Assembly (NCBI RefSeq): GCF_010093135.1
Contig: NZ_PDWK01000013.1
Location: forward strand, 1 to 51,930
Reading direction: 5' to 3'
Source of the DNA: Pseudoxanthomonas taiwanensis
Lineage (GTDB): Bacteria; Pseudomonadota; Gammaproteobacteria; Xanthomonadales; Xanthomonadaceae
DNA: 51,930 nt
This document shows, piece after piece, positions 27,197 to 35,634 of the stretch. The translations under genes and the position numbers were made by a program. Position 1 is the stretch's first letter. Each line of letters opens with the position of its first letter. Under the pieces are notes generated by a model. It was not told the origin of the DNA. It made no database searches and saw nothing but the letters and a program-made list of their open reading frames with translations.

Positions 27197-27245
27197 GCCG
27201 GCGCCGGATGCGCCGGCCGGGTCGCCGCGGACGCGGCTCCCGCAG
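27197..27245. repeat. REP-like double-hairpin element, copy 1
   Basis: Two inverted repeats in a row: an 8-bp arm pair around CGGAT (27197-27217) and a shorter GC pair (27221-27236). The 49 bases match 35576-35624 at 46 positions. Both copies lie between genes. A further degenerate unit may follow to about 27315. In the 320-base gap between queD and the phasin nothing else is seen before the promoter at 27418. Confidence 0.7.
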
Positions 27246-27417
27246 AAAAACACCGGGCGCCGCGACGGTCGCCACCGGTCGCGGCGTGGCTCCGGCACCG
27301 GTACCGGCCGCGGGTCGTCCGCGCACGCGGCGCCGCCCGGGCGGCGGACCGGGAGGCACGCAACCTGCTGATTCTTGACGTTTTGTCTGCGTTCCTGAAG
27401 GGTTGAAAACAGCCTTG

Positions 27418-27446
27418 TTGCATTGCACAAAAGGCTGCCGTATGCT
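27418..27446 (+). promoter_or_regulatory. Putative phasin promoter overlapped by a TGCATTGCA operator
   Basis: TTGCAT (27418-27423) and TATGCT (27441-27446) are 17 bases apart, 38 bases before the phasin ATG. A short inverted motif, TTGCATTGCACAA (27418-27430), covers the -35 box. TGC-rich palindromes are known binding sites of PhaR-type repressors of phasin genes; that this is one is inference. Confidence 0.5.
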
Positions 27447-27483
27447 GCACCGCACCAAAAGGCAATCCCTCATGGAGGCCGCC

Positions 27484-27870
27484 ATGTCCTACCAGTTCGC
27501 CGAGCAGTTCAGCGTCTACGCCCAGCAGTTCGCCGCGGTCGCCTCGCGGGTCAACAAGCTGGCCCTGGAAAACGCGGAGACGCTCCTGGACGTGCAGCTG
27601 CGCACCCTGGAGAAGAACGTCGACGCCACCACCAGCTACCTCGGCGAGCTGGCCGAGGCCCGTGACTTGGACGCCTACCGCACCCTGTGGCCGAAGGGCC
27701 TGCAGGTGGCCCGCGACAACGTCGAGCGCGTGGCCGCCGCCAGCCAGGAAGTGATCGGCCTGGCCCTCAAGACCAGCGAGGCCCTCGGCCAGCTGGCCAA
27801 GAGCCAGTTCGAGGCCGCCGCCGGGGCGGCGCCGGCCGCGACCAGGCCGGCCAAGTCGGCCAAGCACTGA
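27484..27870 (+). CDS. Phasin family protein
   Basis: 128 aa, helical and amphipathic: FAEQFSVYAQQFAAVASRVNKLALENAETLLDVQ matches phasin_2-type granule proteins, and an Ala/Lys/Pro tail (ATRPAKSAKH) follows, as in phasins that bind DNA or other granule proteins. Phasins coat polyhydroxyalkanoate granules. ATG 27484 is favoured over the in-frame ATG at 27472 because GGAGG lies five bases before it. No PHA synthase is in the window. A strong terminator follows. Confidence 0.85.
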   Translation: MSYQFAEQFSVYAQQFAAVASRVNKLALENAETLLDVQLRTLEKNVDATTSYLGELAEARDLDAYRTLWPKGLQVARDNVERVAAASQEVIGLALKTSEALGQLAKSQFEAAAGAAPAATRPAKSAKH

Positions 27871-27915
27871 GACCTTTCCACGTCTTTGCGCGGCTCCCCT
27901 CCCCCGCGCAGACAC

Positions 27916-27954
27916 GACCCGGCAGCCCTCCCTCCCGCTGCCGGGTCTTTTTTT
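27916..27954 (+). terminator. Intrinsic terminator of the phasin gene
   Basis: An 11-bp perfect stem (27916-27926 with 27937-27947), ten-base loop, then seven T residues. Confidence 0.95.
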
Positions 27955-27971
27955 GCCCGGCGCCGGCCCGC

Positions 27972-28655
27972 CTAGCGCGGCAGCGACAGGCAGGCCGCCA
28001 GTTGCGCCGGGTCCGGATCTGGCGTGTACGGCAGCCGGCCCAGGAACGGTGCCGGCAGGCGCATGGCCAGCAGTTCCAGGTTCTCGTCGCGGCAGGCCAT
28101 GCGCGGATCGACCTCGCTGGCGATCCAGCCGGCCAGATGGAAGCCTTCGGCGGCGATGGCCCGCGCGGTCAGCCGGGCATGATTGATGCAGCCCAGGCGC
28201 ATCCCCACCACGAGCACCACCGGTGCGCCCAGCTGGCGCACCAGGTCGGCCTGCTCGACGTCCGTGGCCAGCGGCGCGGCCCAGCCGCCCACGCCCTCGA
28301 CCACCACCACCTCGGCCTGTGCACGCAGGCGGGCGAAGGCGTCCAGCAGCGGCGGCAGGGCCACCTCGATGCCGGCCGCGCGCGCGGCCAGCTCCGGCGC
28401 CAGCGGCTCCGGTAGCGCGTACGGGTTGAGGTCGGCGTACGGCGGTTGTGGATCGCTGGCCTCCTGCAGGGCCAGCGCGTCGCCGTTGCGCCAGTAGCCC
28501 TCGACCAGGGTGCAGCCGGAGGCGACCGGCTTCATCCCCACCGCGCGCAGGCCGTGTCCGCGCAACGCGTGCAACAGTGCGCAGCTGGCCAGGGTCTTGC
28601 CGGCACCAGTGTCGGTACCGGTCACGTACAGGCGGTCGGTTCCGTTGAAGGGCAT
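27972..28655 (-). CDS. bioD: Dethiobiotin synthase
   Basis: 227 aa, P-loop ATPase of the BioD type. The Walker A variant is TGTDTGAGKTLASCALL, followed by the substrate loop VGMKPVASGC; VVVEGVGGWAAPL carries the conserved Glu of motif B, and GMRLGCINHARLT is a family block. It closes the ureido ring of biotin using ATP and CO2 on diaminopelargonate. No other bio gene is next to it. ATG 28655 gives the right N-terminus; the longer frame upstream runs antisense to the neighbouring gene. Confidence 0.92.
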   Translation of the reverse strand: MPFNGTDRLYVTGTDTGAGKTLASCALLHALRGHGLRAVGMKPVASGCTLVEGYWRNGDALALQEASDPQPPYADLNPYALPEPLAPELAARAAGIEVALPPLLDAFARLRAQAEVVVVEGVGGWAAPLATDVEQADLVRQLGAPVVLVVGMRLGCINHARLTARAIAAEGFHLAGWIASEVDPRMACRDENLELLAMRLPAPFLGRLPYTPDPDPAQLAACLSLPR

Positions 28656-28692
28656 GGCGGGAAACGGCGCGCGGCGGAGGTCCGCGGCGCAC

Positions 28693-28698
28693 ATCATA
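28693..28698 (-). promoter_or_regulatory. -10-like box for bioD
   Basis: TATGAT on the minus strand, 38 bases before the bioD ATG in the divergent gap 28656-28742; no clear -35. Confidence 0.3.
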
Positions 28699-28730
28699 CA
28701 CGCGGCGCGCCGCCGCCGGCCGGCACGGGG

Positions 28731-28736
28731 TACCAT
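28731..28736 (+). promoter_or_regulatory. -10-like box next to the msrC start, possible leaderless mRNA
   Basis: TACCAT ends six bases before ATG 28743, the same spacing as in front of queD. Confidence 0.3.
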
Positions 28737-28742
28737 CGCGCC

Positions 28743-29228
28743 ATGTCCTTCGCTTCCATCCCCCTCACCGGCGACAAGCCGGAACAGTACCGCCAGCTGC
28801 TGGAACAGGCCCGCGGCCTGCTGGGCGGCGAGCGCGACCGCATCGCCAACGCCGCCAACCTCTCCGCGCTGGTCTACCACGCCCTGCCCGACCTCAACTG
28901 GGTGGGTTTCTATTTCTACGACGGCAGGGAACTGGTCGTGGGGCCGTTCCAGGGCCTGCCGGCCTGCGTGCGCATCCCGCTGGACAGGGGCGTGTGTGGC
29001 GCGGCCGCGCGCACCCGCACCACCCAGCGCGTGCCCGACGTGCACGCCTTCCCCGGCCACATCGCCTGCGACGCGGCCTCGCGCTCGGAGCTGGTGGTGC
29101 CGCTCGTGGACGGCGACGCGCTGGTCGGCGTGTTCGACCTGGACAGTCCGGTGCCGGACCGTTTCGACGAGGACGACCAGCGCGGGCTGGAGGCCATCGC
29201 CGCCGCCTTCCTGGACTCGCTGCGATGA
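28743..29228 (+). CDS. msrC: Free methionine-(R)-sulfoxide reductase (GAF domain)
   Basis: 161 aa GAF-domain enzyme. The three redox cysteines are at 75, 85 and 109 (LPACVRIPLDRGVC, HIACDAAS); their 10- and 24-residue spacing equals that of E. coli fRMsr (84, 94, 118). It reduces free methionine-R-sulfoxide in the cytoplasm. The stop overlaps the start of the next gene (ATGA). Confidence 0.92.
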   Translation: MSFASIPLTGDKPEQYRQLLEQARGLLGGERDRIANAANLSALVYHALPDLNWVGFYFYDGRELVVGPFQGLPACVRIPLDRGVCGAAARTRTTQRVPDVHAFPGHIACDAASRSELVVPLVDGDALVGVFDLDSPVPDRFDEDDQRGLEAIAAAFLDSLR

Positions 29229-29665
29229 GCCTGACCGGCCTGCGCAACATCGGCCCCAAGAGCGCCGCGTGGTTGCGCCAGGTCGGCGTGCACGGCGCGG
29301 CGGACCTGGCCGCGCTCGGCCCGGTGCAGGCCTTCCTCAGGGTGCGCCGCGCCGGCTTCCGGCCCAGCCTCAACCTGCTGTACGCGCTGGAAGGCGCGCT
29401 GGCCCGCTGCCACTGGCACGACGTGCCGGAGGCGCGCCGCCGGCAGCTGCTGGACGAGCTGGAGACGGCCAGCGCCGCGCTGCCGCCGCCGCGCGGCACG
29501 CCGGTGGCCACGCCGGTCACCACCCCCTATCCCGGCGGCGGGGAAGACGGCGGCGTGCCCGTGTCCGGCGACGACGCGGACGCCGAAGACTTACCCCCAG
29601 CGGGGGGGCGATGGCATACAATCGCCCCGCTGCAAGGTGACCCGCCGGCGTGTCCGGCGGGTTGA
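29225..29665 (+). CDS. TfoX/Sxy C-terminal-domain protein
   Basis: 146 aa. Residues 1-85 match the TfoX C-terminal domain, a helix-hairpin-helix-like fold: LRNIGPKSAAWLRQVGV, DLAALGPVQAFLRVRRAG, NLLYALEGAL. The N-terminal TfoX domain is absent, as in many stand-alone members. The last about 60 residues are Gly/Pro/Asp-rich and probably unstructured; their codons overlap the promoter and the first bases of the following riboswitch leader. It is translationally coupled to msrC. Whether it affects competence is unknown. Confidence 0.8.
   Translation: MSLTGLRNIGPKSAAWLRQVGVHGAADLAALGPVQAFLRVRRAGFRPSLNLLYALEGALARCHWHDVPEARRRQLLDELETASAALPPPRGTPVATPVTTPYPGGGEDGGVPVSGDDADAEDLPPAGGRWHTIAPLQGDPPACPAG
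29617..29622 (+). promoter_or_regulatory. -10 box for the btuB leader
   Basis: TACAAT inside the 3' end of the tfoX-like gene would start transcription near 29629, just before the riboswitch; the -35 region is weak. Confidence 0.4.
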
Positions 29666-29825
29666 AACGGGAAGCCGGTGCGTCCGCGAGGACCAGTCCG
29701 GCGCTGCCCCCGCAACGGTAGGCGACCCCAACGCCGCGACCTCGGCCACTGTGCTCCTGGCATGGGAAGGCGTCGCGGAAGGACCGCACGGTCCGGGTCG
29801 CGAGCCCGGAGACCGGCCTTGCGGT
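29655..29825 (+). promoter_or_regulatory. Cobalamin riboswitch of btuB
   Basis: Conserved blocks of the AdoCbl-type aptamer appear in order: GCCGGTGCG (29674-29682), AGTCCGGCGCTGCCCCCGC with CAACGGTA (29695-29720), GCCACTG (29745-29751), CATGGGAAGG (29761-29770) and the B12 box AGCCCGGAGACCGGCC (29803-29818). It lies 130 bases before btuB. A GGCGCC hairpin near 29920-29938, next to the ribosome site at 29947, may be the translational switch. Confidence 0.92.
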
Positions 29826-29956
29826 CCACAGGTTGCGATGCGGAGGGCGTCGCGGCGTGCCGGCGCCGCCGTGCGCCTGTCCGCGTCCATGCGTCCTCCC
29901 TCGTGACTCCCCTCCCTGGCGCCGGGTGCGGCGCCAAGTACGCATTGGAGCCGTTG

Positions 29957-31810
29957 ATGATCGTCCGACCGCTCGCCACCGCCACCCTCCTAGCGCTGGC
30001 GGTTTCCCGTTCCCTCCCCGCTTCCGCCCAGGACCCGGCCACCGGCCTGGACGAGGTGCTGGTCACCGCCACCCGCACCGAGATCGCCCTGCGCGACAGC
30101 CTCTCTCCCGCGCAGGTGATCGACCGCGACGAGATCGAGCGCAGTCAGGCCACCAGCCTGCAGCAACTGCTGGCCGGCCGCGCCGGCATCGACCTGGCCA
30201 ACACCGGCGGGCCGGGCAAGCAGACCTCGCTGTTCCTGCGAGGCGCCGGCTCCAACCAGGTGCTGGTGCTGGTGGACGGCGTGCGCATCGGTTCGGCCAC
30301 CGCCGGCCAGCCGGCGATCCAGGACATCCCGGTGGCCCAGATCGAGCGCATCGAGATCGTGCGCGGCCCGCACTCGAGCCTGTACGGGGCCGACGCCATC
30401 GGCGGCGTGATCCAGATCTTCACCCGCCGCGACCGTGGTGCGCCGCAGCCGCGACTGATGCTGGGCGCGGGCAGCAACGGCCTGCGCGAGGCCGGCGCCG
30501 GCCTGGGGCTGGGCGGCGAGCGCGGCTGGTTCGGCGCGGACCTGGCCTTCCTGCGTACCGACGGCATCAATGCCTGCGCCGGCACCGCCGCCGGCTGGGG
30601 CGCGGGCTGTTTCGCCGACGACCCTGACCGCGACGGCTACCGCAACCGCTCGGCCAGCGTGCGCGGCGGCGCGCGGCTGGCCGAGGCCTGGACCCTGGAG
30701 GGCAGCGTGCTGCACGCGGCCGGCTACAACCACTATGACGGCAGCTGGGCCGACTATTCCGAGACCGAGCAGCGGGTGTACTCGGGCCGCCTGCGTTACG
30801 CCCCGTCCGCGCGCCTGGCGCTGCAGGCCAATGCCGGCCGCAGCTACGACGACGCACAGGACTATGGCCCCAGCGGCCATGCCGGCGGCTTGCGCACGCG
30901 CCGCGACCAGGCTTCGCTGCAGGGCGACTTCGTGCTCGGCGACGGCCAGTCGTTGATGGCCGGCGCCGACTGGCTGGAGGACCGCATCGACGGCACCACC
31001 GCCTACGAGGTAGACCATCGCGACAATACCGGCGTGTTCGCCGAATACCAGGGCCGCTTCGGCGCCCAGCAGCTGCAGGCCGGCCTGCGCCACGACGACA
31101 ACGCGCAGTTCGGCGGCCACACCACCGGCAACCTCGGCTGGGGCTGGCACCTGGGCGGCGGCCTGCGGCTGTCGGCGCGCTACGCCACCGGCTTCCGCGC
31201 CCCGAGCTTCAACGACCTCTACTACCCCGGCTTCGGCAACCCTGACCTGGCCCCGGAAGAGTCGGAAAACCTCAACCTGGGCCTGGCCGGCGAGCACGGC
31301 GACTGGCGCTGGAGCCTGGATGTGTACGAGAACCGGGTCGACGACCTGATCAGCTACGACGCGGCCACCTTCCTGCCGGGCAACATCGACCGCGCGCGCC
31401 TGCGCGGCGGCGAACTGACCGTGGCCGCCACGCTGGGCGGCTGGGACCTGTCGGCGCAGTACAGCCACGTCGATCCGCGCAACCGCTCCGACGGCCCCTA
31501 CCGTGGCCACCTGCTGCCGCGCCGCGCGCGCGACAGCGGCCGCCTGGACCTGGACCGCCGCGACGGCCGCCTGGCCTGGGGTGCCACGCTCAAGGCCGCC
31601 GGCCCGCGCTGGGACGATGCGGCCAACAGCGCGCGTGTGGGCGGGCACCTGACCTTCGACCTGCGCGCCGAGTACGCACTGGACGCGGACTGGAGCCTGC
31701 TGGCGCGGGTGACCAACCTGCTGGACCAGCGCTACCAGATCGTGGACTGGTACAACCAGCCCGGCCGCGAGTTCGGCCTGCAGCTGCGCTGGCGGCCGCA
31801 GGCACGCTGA
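29957..31810 (+). CDS. btuB: TonB-dependent vitamin B12 receptor
   Basis: 617 aa outer-membrane receptor. A signal peptide ending in PASA-Q is followed by the TonB box LDEVLVTATRTE, a plug domain (about 35-150: FLRGAGSNQVLVLVDGVRIG, IERIEIVRGPHSSLYGADAIGG) and a beta-barrel ending in the aromatic-rich strand REFGLQLRWRPQAR. Length and motifs fit BtuB, and the cobalamin riboswitch upstream confirms the ligand class. It imports cobalamin using TonB energy. ATG 29957 follows GGAG by six bases. Confidence 0.93.
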   Translation: MIVRPLATATLLALAVSRSLPASAQDPATGLDEVLVTATRTEIALRDSLSPAQVIDRDEIERSQATSLQQLLAGRAGIDLANTGGPGKQTSLFLRGAGSNQVLVLVDGVRIGSATAGQPAIQDIPVAQIERIEIVRGPHSSLYGADAIGGVIQIFTRRDRGAPQPRLMLGAGSNGLREAGAGLGLGGERGWFGADLAFLRTDGINACAGTAAGWGAGCFADDPDRDGYRNRSASVRGGARLAEAWTLEGSVLHAAGYNHYDGSWADYSETEQRVYSGRLRYAPSARLALQANAGRSYDDAQDYGPSGHAGGLRTRRDQASLQGDFVLGDGQSLMAGADWLEDRIDGTTAYEVDHRDNTGVFAEYQGRFGAQQLQAGLRHDDNAQFGGHTTGNLGWGWHLGGGLRLSARYATGFRAPSFNDLYYPGFGNPDLAPEESENLNLGLAGEHGDWRWSLDVYENRVDDLISYDAATFLPGNIDRARLRGGELTVAATLGGWDLSAQYSHVDPRNRSDGPYRGHLLPRRARDSGRLDLDRRDGRLAWGATLKAAGPRWDDAANSARVGGHLTFDLRAEYALDADWSLLARVTNLLDQRYQIVDWYNQPGREFGLQLRWRPQAR

Positions 31811-31816
31811 AGCGGA

Positions 31817-31847
31817 GTGCCCGGGCCGCCCCGCGCGGCCCGGGCAC
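31817..31847. terminator. Bidirectional terminator-like hairpin between btuB and gph
   Basis: A perfect 12-bp GC stem (31817-31828 with 31836-31847) in the 39-base gap between two convergent genes; no T-run. Confidence 0.6.
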
Positions 31848-31849
31848 CC

Positions 31850-32497
31850 TCAGAGCAGGGCCGGCAGCTGGCGCAGGTCGTCCAGCACGGCCAGCGCGCC
31901 GGCGCGTTCCAGGTCCAGGCCGCGCGGATAGCCGTAGCGCACCAGCACCACCGGCATGCCCGCGGCCTGCGCGGCGTCGCGGTCGGTGGCCGAATCGCCC
32001 ACCATCAGGCACTCCCGCGGCGCCACGCCGAAGCGGCCGGCCAGGTGCAGCAGCGGGGCCGGATCCGGCTTGCGCCGCGGCAGAGTGTCGCCGCCGACGA
32101 TGGCCGCGAAGAAGCCGGCGATGCCCAGGTGCTCCAGAAGCGGCGCCACCATCGCCTCCGGCTTGTTGGTGCACACGGCCAGCGGCAGGCCGCGTCCGCG
32201 CAGCAGGGCCAGGGCTTCGGCCACGCCCGGATACAGCACCGGCGAGCGCAGCAGGCACTGCCGGTAGTGGGCCATGAACGGCGCCAGCACCGCGTCCGGG
32301 TCGCGCGCGTCGCCGGCATGGCGCAGCGCGGTGGCCAGCAGGTGACGCGTGCCCTCGCCGATCCAGCCGCGCACCGTGGCTTCGGAGACCCGGGCATGGC
32401 CCAGGGCCTCCAGGGTGCGGTTGAGCGCCTCGGCGATGTCGGCCGCGCTGTCCACCAGCGTCCCGTCCAGGTCGAACAGCACCGCCTTCGTCGCCAC
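31850..32497 (-). CDS. gph: Phosphoglycolate phosphatase (HAD family)
   Basis: 215 aa. Motif I VLFDLDGTLVDSAADIAEALN, motif II VCTNKPE, motif III lysine in RRKPDPAPL and motif IV CLMVGDSATDRDAA are those of Gph, which dephosphorylates 2-phosphoglycolate. The GTG at 32497 is chosen: it has AAGGCGGAG upstream, whereas the ATG at 32527 sits within the TACAATG promoter box and would not be transcribed from it. It is probably separate from dinB despite the 48-base gap. Confidence 0.88.
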   Translation of the reverse strand: MATKAVLFDLDGTLVDSAADIAEALNRTLEALGHARVSEATVRGWIGEGTRHLLATALRHAGDARDPDAVLAPFMAHYRQCLLRSPVLYPGVAEALALLRGRGLPLAVCTNKPEAMVAPLLEHLGIAGFFAAIVGGDTLPRRKPDPAPLLHLAGRFGVAPRECLMVGDSATDRDAAQAAGMPVVLVRYGYPRGLDLERAGALAVLDDLRQLPALL

Positions 32498-32525
32498 GCC
32501 ACGCTCCGCCTTGCAGGAAACGCGC

Positions 32526-32531
32526 ATTGTA
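32526..32531 (-). promoter_or_regulatory. -10 box of gph
   Basis: TACAAT on the minus strand, 28 bases before the gph GTG; no clear -35. It argues against the upstream ATG as start. Confidence 0.4.
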
Positions 32532-32545
32532 GCGGCGCTGCCGCT

Positions 32546-33631
32546 TCAGGCCTGGAACAGGTCGCGCTGCAGGGCCACCTCCTCGCGGTCGCGGAAGCCG
32601 GACAGGCCGACACCGACCAGGCGGTAGCGGGTATGCGCCGGCAGGTCCACGCGCGCCCGCAGGGCCAGGGCGATCTCCACCAGCTCCGCGGCCGAGGCCG
32701 GCGGTACGTCCGGGGTGAAGCTGCGGGTGAGGATGCGGAACTGCGCGGTCTTGAGCTTGAGCACCACCGTGCGGCCGACGCGGCCGGTGCGCGCGGCCGC
32801 CTGCCAGGTGCGCGCGGCCAGCTCGCGGATGGCCGGCTCCAGCGCCTCCAGCGGCAGGTCCTGGGCGAAGGTGTCCTCGGAGGACACCGAATGCACCGGC
32901 TGGTCCGGCTCCACCGGGCGCTCGTCGATGCCGCGGGCGCGCCGGTACAACGTGGCACCGAAGCTGCCGAAGCGCTCCTGCAGCACCTCCAGCGGCAGCG
33001 CGCGCAGCTCGCCCACCGTGGTCACGCCCAGCGCCTGCAGGCGTTCGCGCATCACCCGGCCCACGCCGGGGATGCGTTCCACCGGCAGCGGGGTGAGGAA
33101 GCGCTCGACCTGGTGCGGGCGGACCACGAACAGGCCGTCGGGCTTGCGCCAGTCCGAGGCGATCTTGGCCAGGAACTTGTTGGGCGCCACGCCGGCCGAG
33201 GCGGTCAGGGCCAGCTCCTCGCGGATCTGCCGGCGGATGGTCTCGGCCACGGCGGTGGCGGTGGACGACCCGGACCTGGGCACGGTCACGTCCAGGTAGG
33301 CCTCGTCCAGGGACAGCGGCTCCACCAGGCCGGTGTGGCGCAGCAGGATCTCGCGCACCTGGCGGGACACGGCACGGTAGCGGGTGAAGTCCGGCGGCAC
33401 GAACACCGCCTCCGGGCACAGCCGCTCGGCGCGCAGGGCCGGCATGGCCGAGCGCACCCCGAACTTGCGTGCCTCGTAGGAGGCCGCGCACACCACCGAA
33501 CGGGGCCCGCGCCAGGCCACCACCACCGGGCGGCCACGCAGGGACGGGTCGTCGCGCTGTTCCACCGACGCGTAGAACGCGTCCATGTCCACGTGGATGA
33601 TCTTGCGCGGCGGGGCCTCGGGCTGGGTCAC
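32546..33631 (-). CDS. dinB: DNA polymerase IV (Y family)
   Basis: 361 aa. The catalytic palm motifs are IIHVDMDAFYASVEQRD (first Asp) and LDEAYLDVT (second Asp/Glu); the helix-hairpin-helix is PVERIPGVGRVM, followed by the little-finger domain. It performs error-prone translesion synthesis. GTG 33631 gives the family N-terminus; a CACAAT box ends seven bases before it, so the mRNA may be leaderless. No LexA box was recognised. The C-terminus has no obvious beta-clamp motif except QRDLFQA (QxxLF-like). Confidence 0.92.
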   Translation of the reverse strand: MTQPEAPPRKIIHVDMDAFYASVEQRDDPSLRGRPVVVAWRGPRSVVCAASYEARKFGVRSAMPALRAERLCPEAVFVPPDFTRYRAVSRQVREILLRHTGLVEPLSLDEAYLDVTVPRSGSSTATAVAETIRRQIREELALTASAGVAPNKFLAKIASDWRKPDGLFVVRPHQVERFLTPLPVERIPGVGRVMRERLQALGVTTVGELRALPLEVLQERFGSFGATLYRRARGIDERPVEPDQPVHSVSSEDTFAQDLPLEALEPAIRELAARTWQAAARTGRVGRTVVLKLKTAQFRILTRSFTPDVPPASAAELVEIALALRARVDLPAHTRYRLVGVGLSGFRDREEVALQRDLFQA

Positions 33632-33795
33632 GGGCCCTATTGTGCGCTCCCGGCCGCCGGCGCGGCCCGTGGACGGCGGGCTAACGCCTGCCGCACCATC
33701 CTGCCCGCGCCCGCCCGGGCGACCCTGTCCAACGGCATTTGCGCCGGCCGGCGGCATCGGGCACGCTTGGCGATTTACCTCCTCCCGGGACAGCC

Positions 33796-34311
33796 ATGAC
33801 TCGCGCTTCCTCGTTCACCCGCGAACAGCTGGTCGCCAGCAGCCGCGGTGAACTGTTCGAATCCGGCGACGCCCGCCTGCCCGCCGACCTGATGCTGATG
33901 TTCGACCGCATCGTCGAGATCAACGAGGAGGGCGGCAAGTACGGCAAGGGCTTCATCCGCGCCGAGCTCGACATCCATCCGGACCTGTGGTTCTTCCAGT
34001 GCCACTTCATCGGCGATCCGGTGATGCCCGGCTGCCTGGGCCTGGATGCGATGTGGCAGCTGGTCGGCTTCTACCTGACCTGGCTGGGCGCGCCCGGCCG
34101 CGGCCGTGCCCTGGGCTGTGGCGAGGTGAAGTTCTTCGGCCAGGTGCTGCCGACCGCCAAGCTCGTGACCTACGAGATCGACATCAGCCGGGTGATCAAC
34201 CGCAAGCTGGTCATGGCCCAGGCCGATGCGCGCATGCTGGTGGATGGCCGCGAGATCTACGCCGCCAAGGACCTGCGCGTGGGCCTGTTCACCTCCACGG
34301 AGGACTTCTGA
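33796..34311 (+). CDS. fabA: 3-hydroxydecanoyl-ACP dehydratase/isomerase
   Basis: 171 aa, the usual length. Active-site His70 ([13 protein letters not shown]) and Asp84 (GLDAMWQ) are at the same positions as in E. coli FabA. It dehydrates 3-hydroxydecanoyl-ACP and isomerises the double bond, starting unsaturated fatty acid synthesis. fabB follows after two bases. The divergent gap to dinB (33632-33795) must hold both promoters; no clear FabR/FadR-like site was recognised. Confidence 0.95.
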   Translation: MTRASSFTREQLVASSRGELFESGDARLPADLMLMFDRIVEINEEGGKYGKGFIRAELDIHPDLWFFQCHFIGDPVMPGCLGLDAMWQLVGFYLTWLGAPGRGRALGCGEVKFFGQVLPTAKLVTYEIDISRVINRKLVMAQADARMLVDGREIYAAKDLRVGLFTSTEDF

Positions 34312-34313
34312 GC

Positions 34314-35525
34314 ATGCGTCGCGTCGCCATTACCGGCATGGGCATCGCCTCCTGCCTGGGCAACGACCTGGACACCGTCTCGGCCGCCCTGCGCGGGGGC
34401 CGTTCCGGCATCCGCCACCTGCCCGAGGCCGCCGAGCGCGGCCTGCGCAGCCAGGTCGGTGGCCCGGTGGACCTGGACCTGGACGCGCTGATCGACCGCA
34501 AGCTGAAGCGCTTCATGAGCAACGCGGCCGCCTACAGCTACGTGTCCATGCGCGACGCCATCGCCGACGCCGGCCTGGACGAGGCCCAGGTCAGCCACCC
34601 GCGCACCGGCCTGGTGGCCGGTTCCGGCGGCGGCTCCAGCCACTGGCAGGTGGAGACGGCCGACCTGCTGCGCGAGAAGGGCGTGCGCAAGGTCGGCCCG
34701 TACATGGTCCCGCGCACCATGTGCTCGACCGTGTCGGCCAACCTGGCCACCGCCTTCAGGATCAAGGGCGTCAGCTACTCGATCGGTGCCGCCTGCGCCA
34801 CCTCGGCGCACTGCATCGGCGCGGCCGCCGACCTGATCCGCCACGGCGCCCAGGACATCGTCTTCGCCGGCGGCGGCGAGGACCTGCACTGGACCATGAG
34901 CGTGATGTTCGACGCCATGGGCGCGCTCTCGTCCTCCTACAACGACACCCCGGAGAAGGCCTCGCGCCCGTATGACGCCGGCCGCGACGGCTTCGTCATC
35001 GCCGCCGGCGGCGGCATGCTGGTGCTGGAGGACTGGGACCACGCGGTGGCGCGCGGCGCGCGCATCTACGCCGAGCTGGTCGGCTACGGCGTGACCTCGG
35101 ACGGCGCCGACATGGTGGCCCCCTCGGGCGAGGGCGCGGTGCGCTGCATGCGCATGGCCCTGGAGAACCTGGGCGGGCGCAGGGTGGACTACCTCAACAC
35201 CCACGGCACCTCCACCCCGCTGGGCGACATCGTCGAGCTCAACGCGGTGCGCGAGGTGTTCGGCGAGGACATGCCGCCGATCTCCTCGACCAAGGCCCTG
35301 TCCGGCCACTCCCTGGGCGCGGCCAGCGTGCACGAGGCCATCTACTGCCTGCTGATGATGCGCGACGGCTTCATCGCCGGCTCGGCCAACATCGAGACCC
35401 TGGACCCGAAGGCCGAGGGCTTCCCGATCGCGCGCGAAAGCCGCGACGCGAAGCTGGACGTGGTCATGTCCAACAGCTTCGGCTTCGGTGGCACCAACGC
35501 CACCCTGGTGTTCGCCCGGCCCTGA
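34314..35525 (+). CDS. fabB: 3-oxoacyl-ACP synthase I
   Basis: 403 aa condensing enzyme. Cys161 ([12 protein letters not shown]), a first His in [11 protein letters not shown] and a second in GHSLGAAS form the Cys-His-His triad; [11 protein letters not shown] is the C-terminal Gly-rich signature. Working with FabA it elongates cis-3-decenoyl-ACP. It starts at ATG 34314, two bases after the fabA stop, so both are one operon. Confidence 0.95.
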   Translation: MRRVAITGMGIASCLGNDLDTVSAALRGGRSGIRHLPEAAERGLRSQVGGPVDLDLDALIDRKLKRFMSNAAAYSYVSMRDAIADAGLDEAQVSHPRTGLVAGSGGGSSHWQVETADLLREKGVRKVGPYMVPRTMCSTVSANLATAFRIKGVSYSIGAACATSAHCIGAAADLIRHGAQDIVFAGGGEDLHWTMSVMFDAMGALSSSYNDTPEKASRPYDAGRDGFVIAAGGGMLVLEDWDHAVARGARIYAELVGYGVTSDGADMVAPSGEGAVRCMRMALENLGGRRVDYLNTHGTSTPLGDIVELNAVREVFGEDMPPISSTKALSGHSLGAASVHEAIYCLLMMRDGFIAGSANIETLDPKAEGFPIARESRDAKLDVVMSNSFGFGGTNATLVFARP

Positions 35526-35575
35526 TGCGACCCGCCCGGGCCGTTCCACGTGCCCAGGGCACGACGCGCGCGGAC

Positions 35576-35624
35576 GCCGGCGCCGGATGCGCCGGCCGGG
35601 TCGCCGCGAACGCGGCTTCTGCAG
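35576..35624. repeat. REP-like double-hairpin element, copy 2
   Basis: It differs from copy 1 (27197-27245) at three of 49 positions and has the same two inverted repeats. It lies between the convergent fabB and prlC genes, where it may also end transcription. Confidence 0.7.
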
Positions 35625-35634
35625 GGGCACCGGA

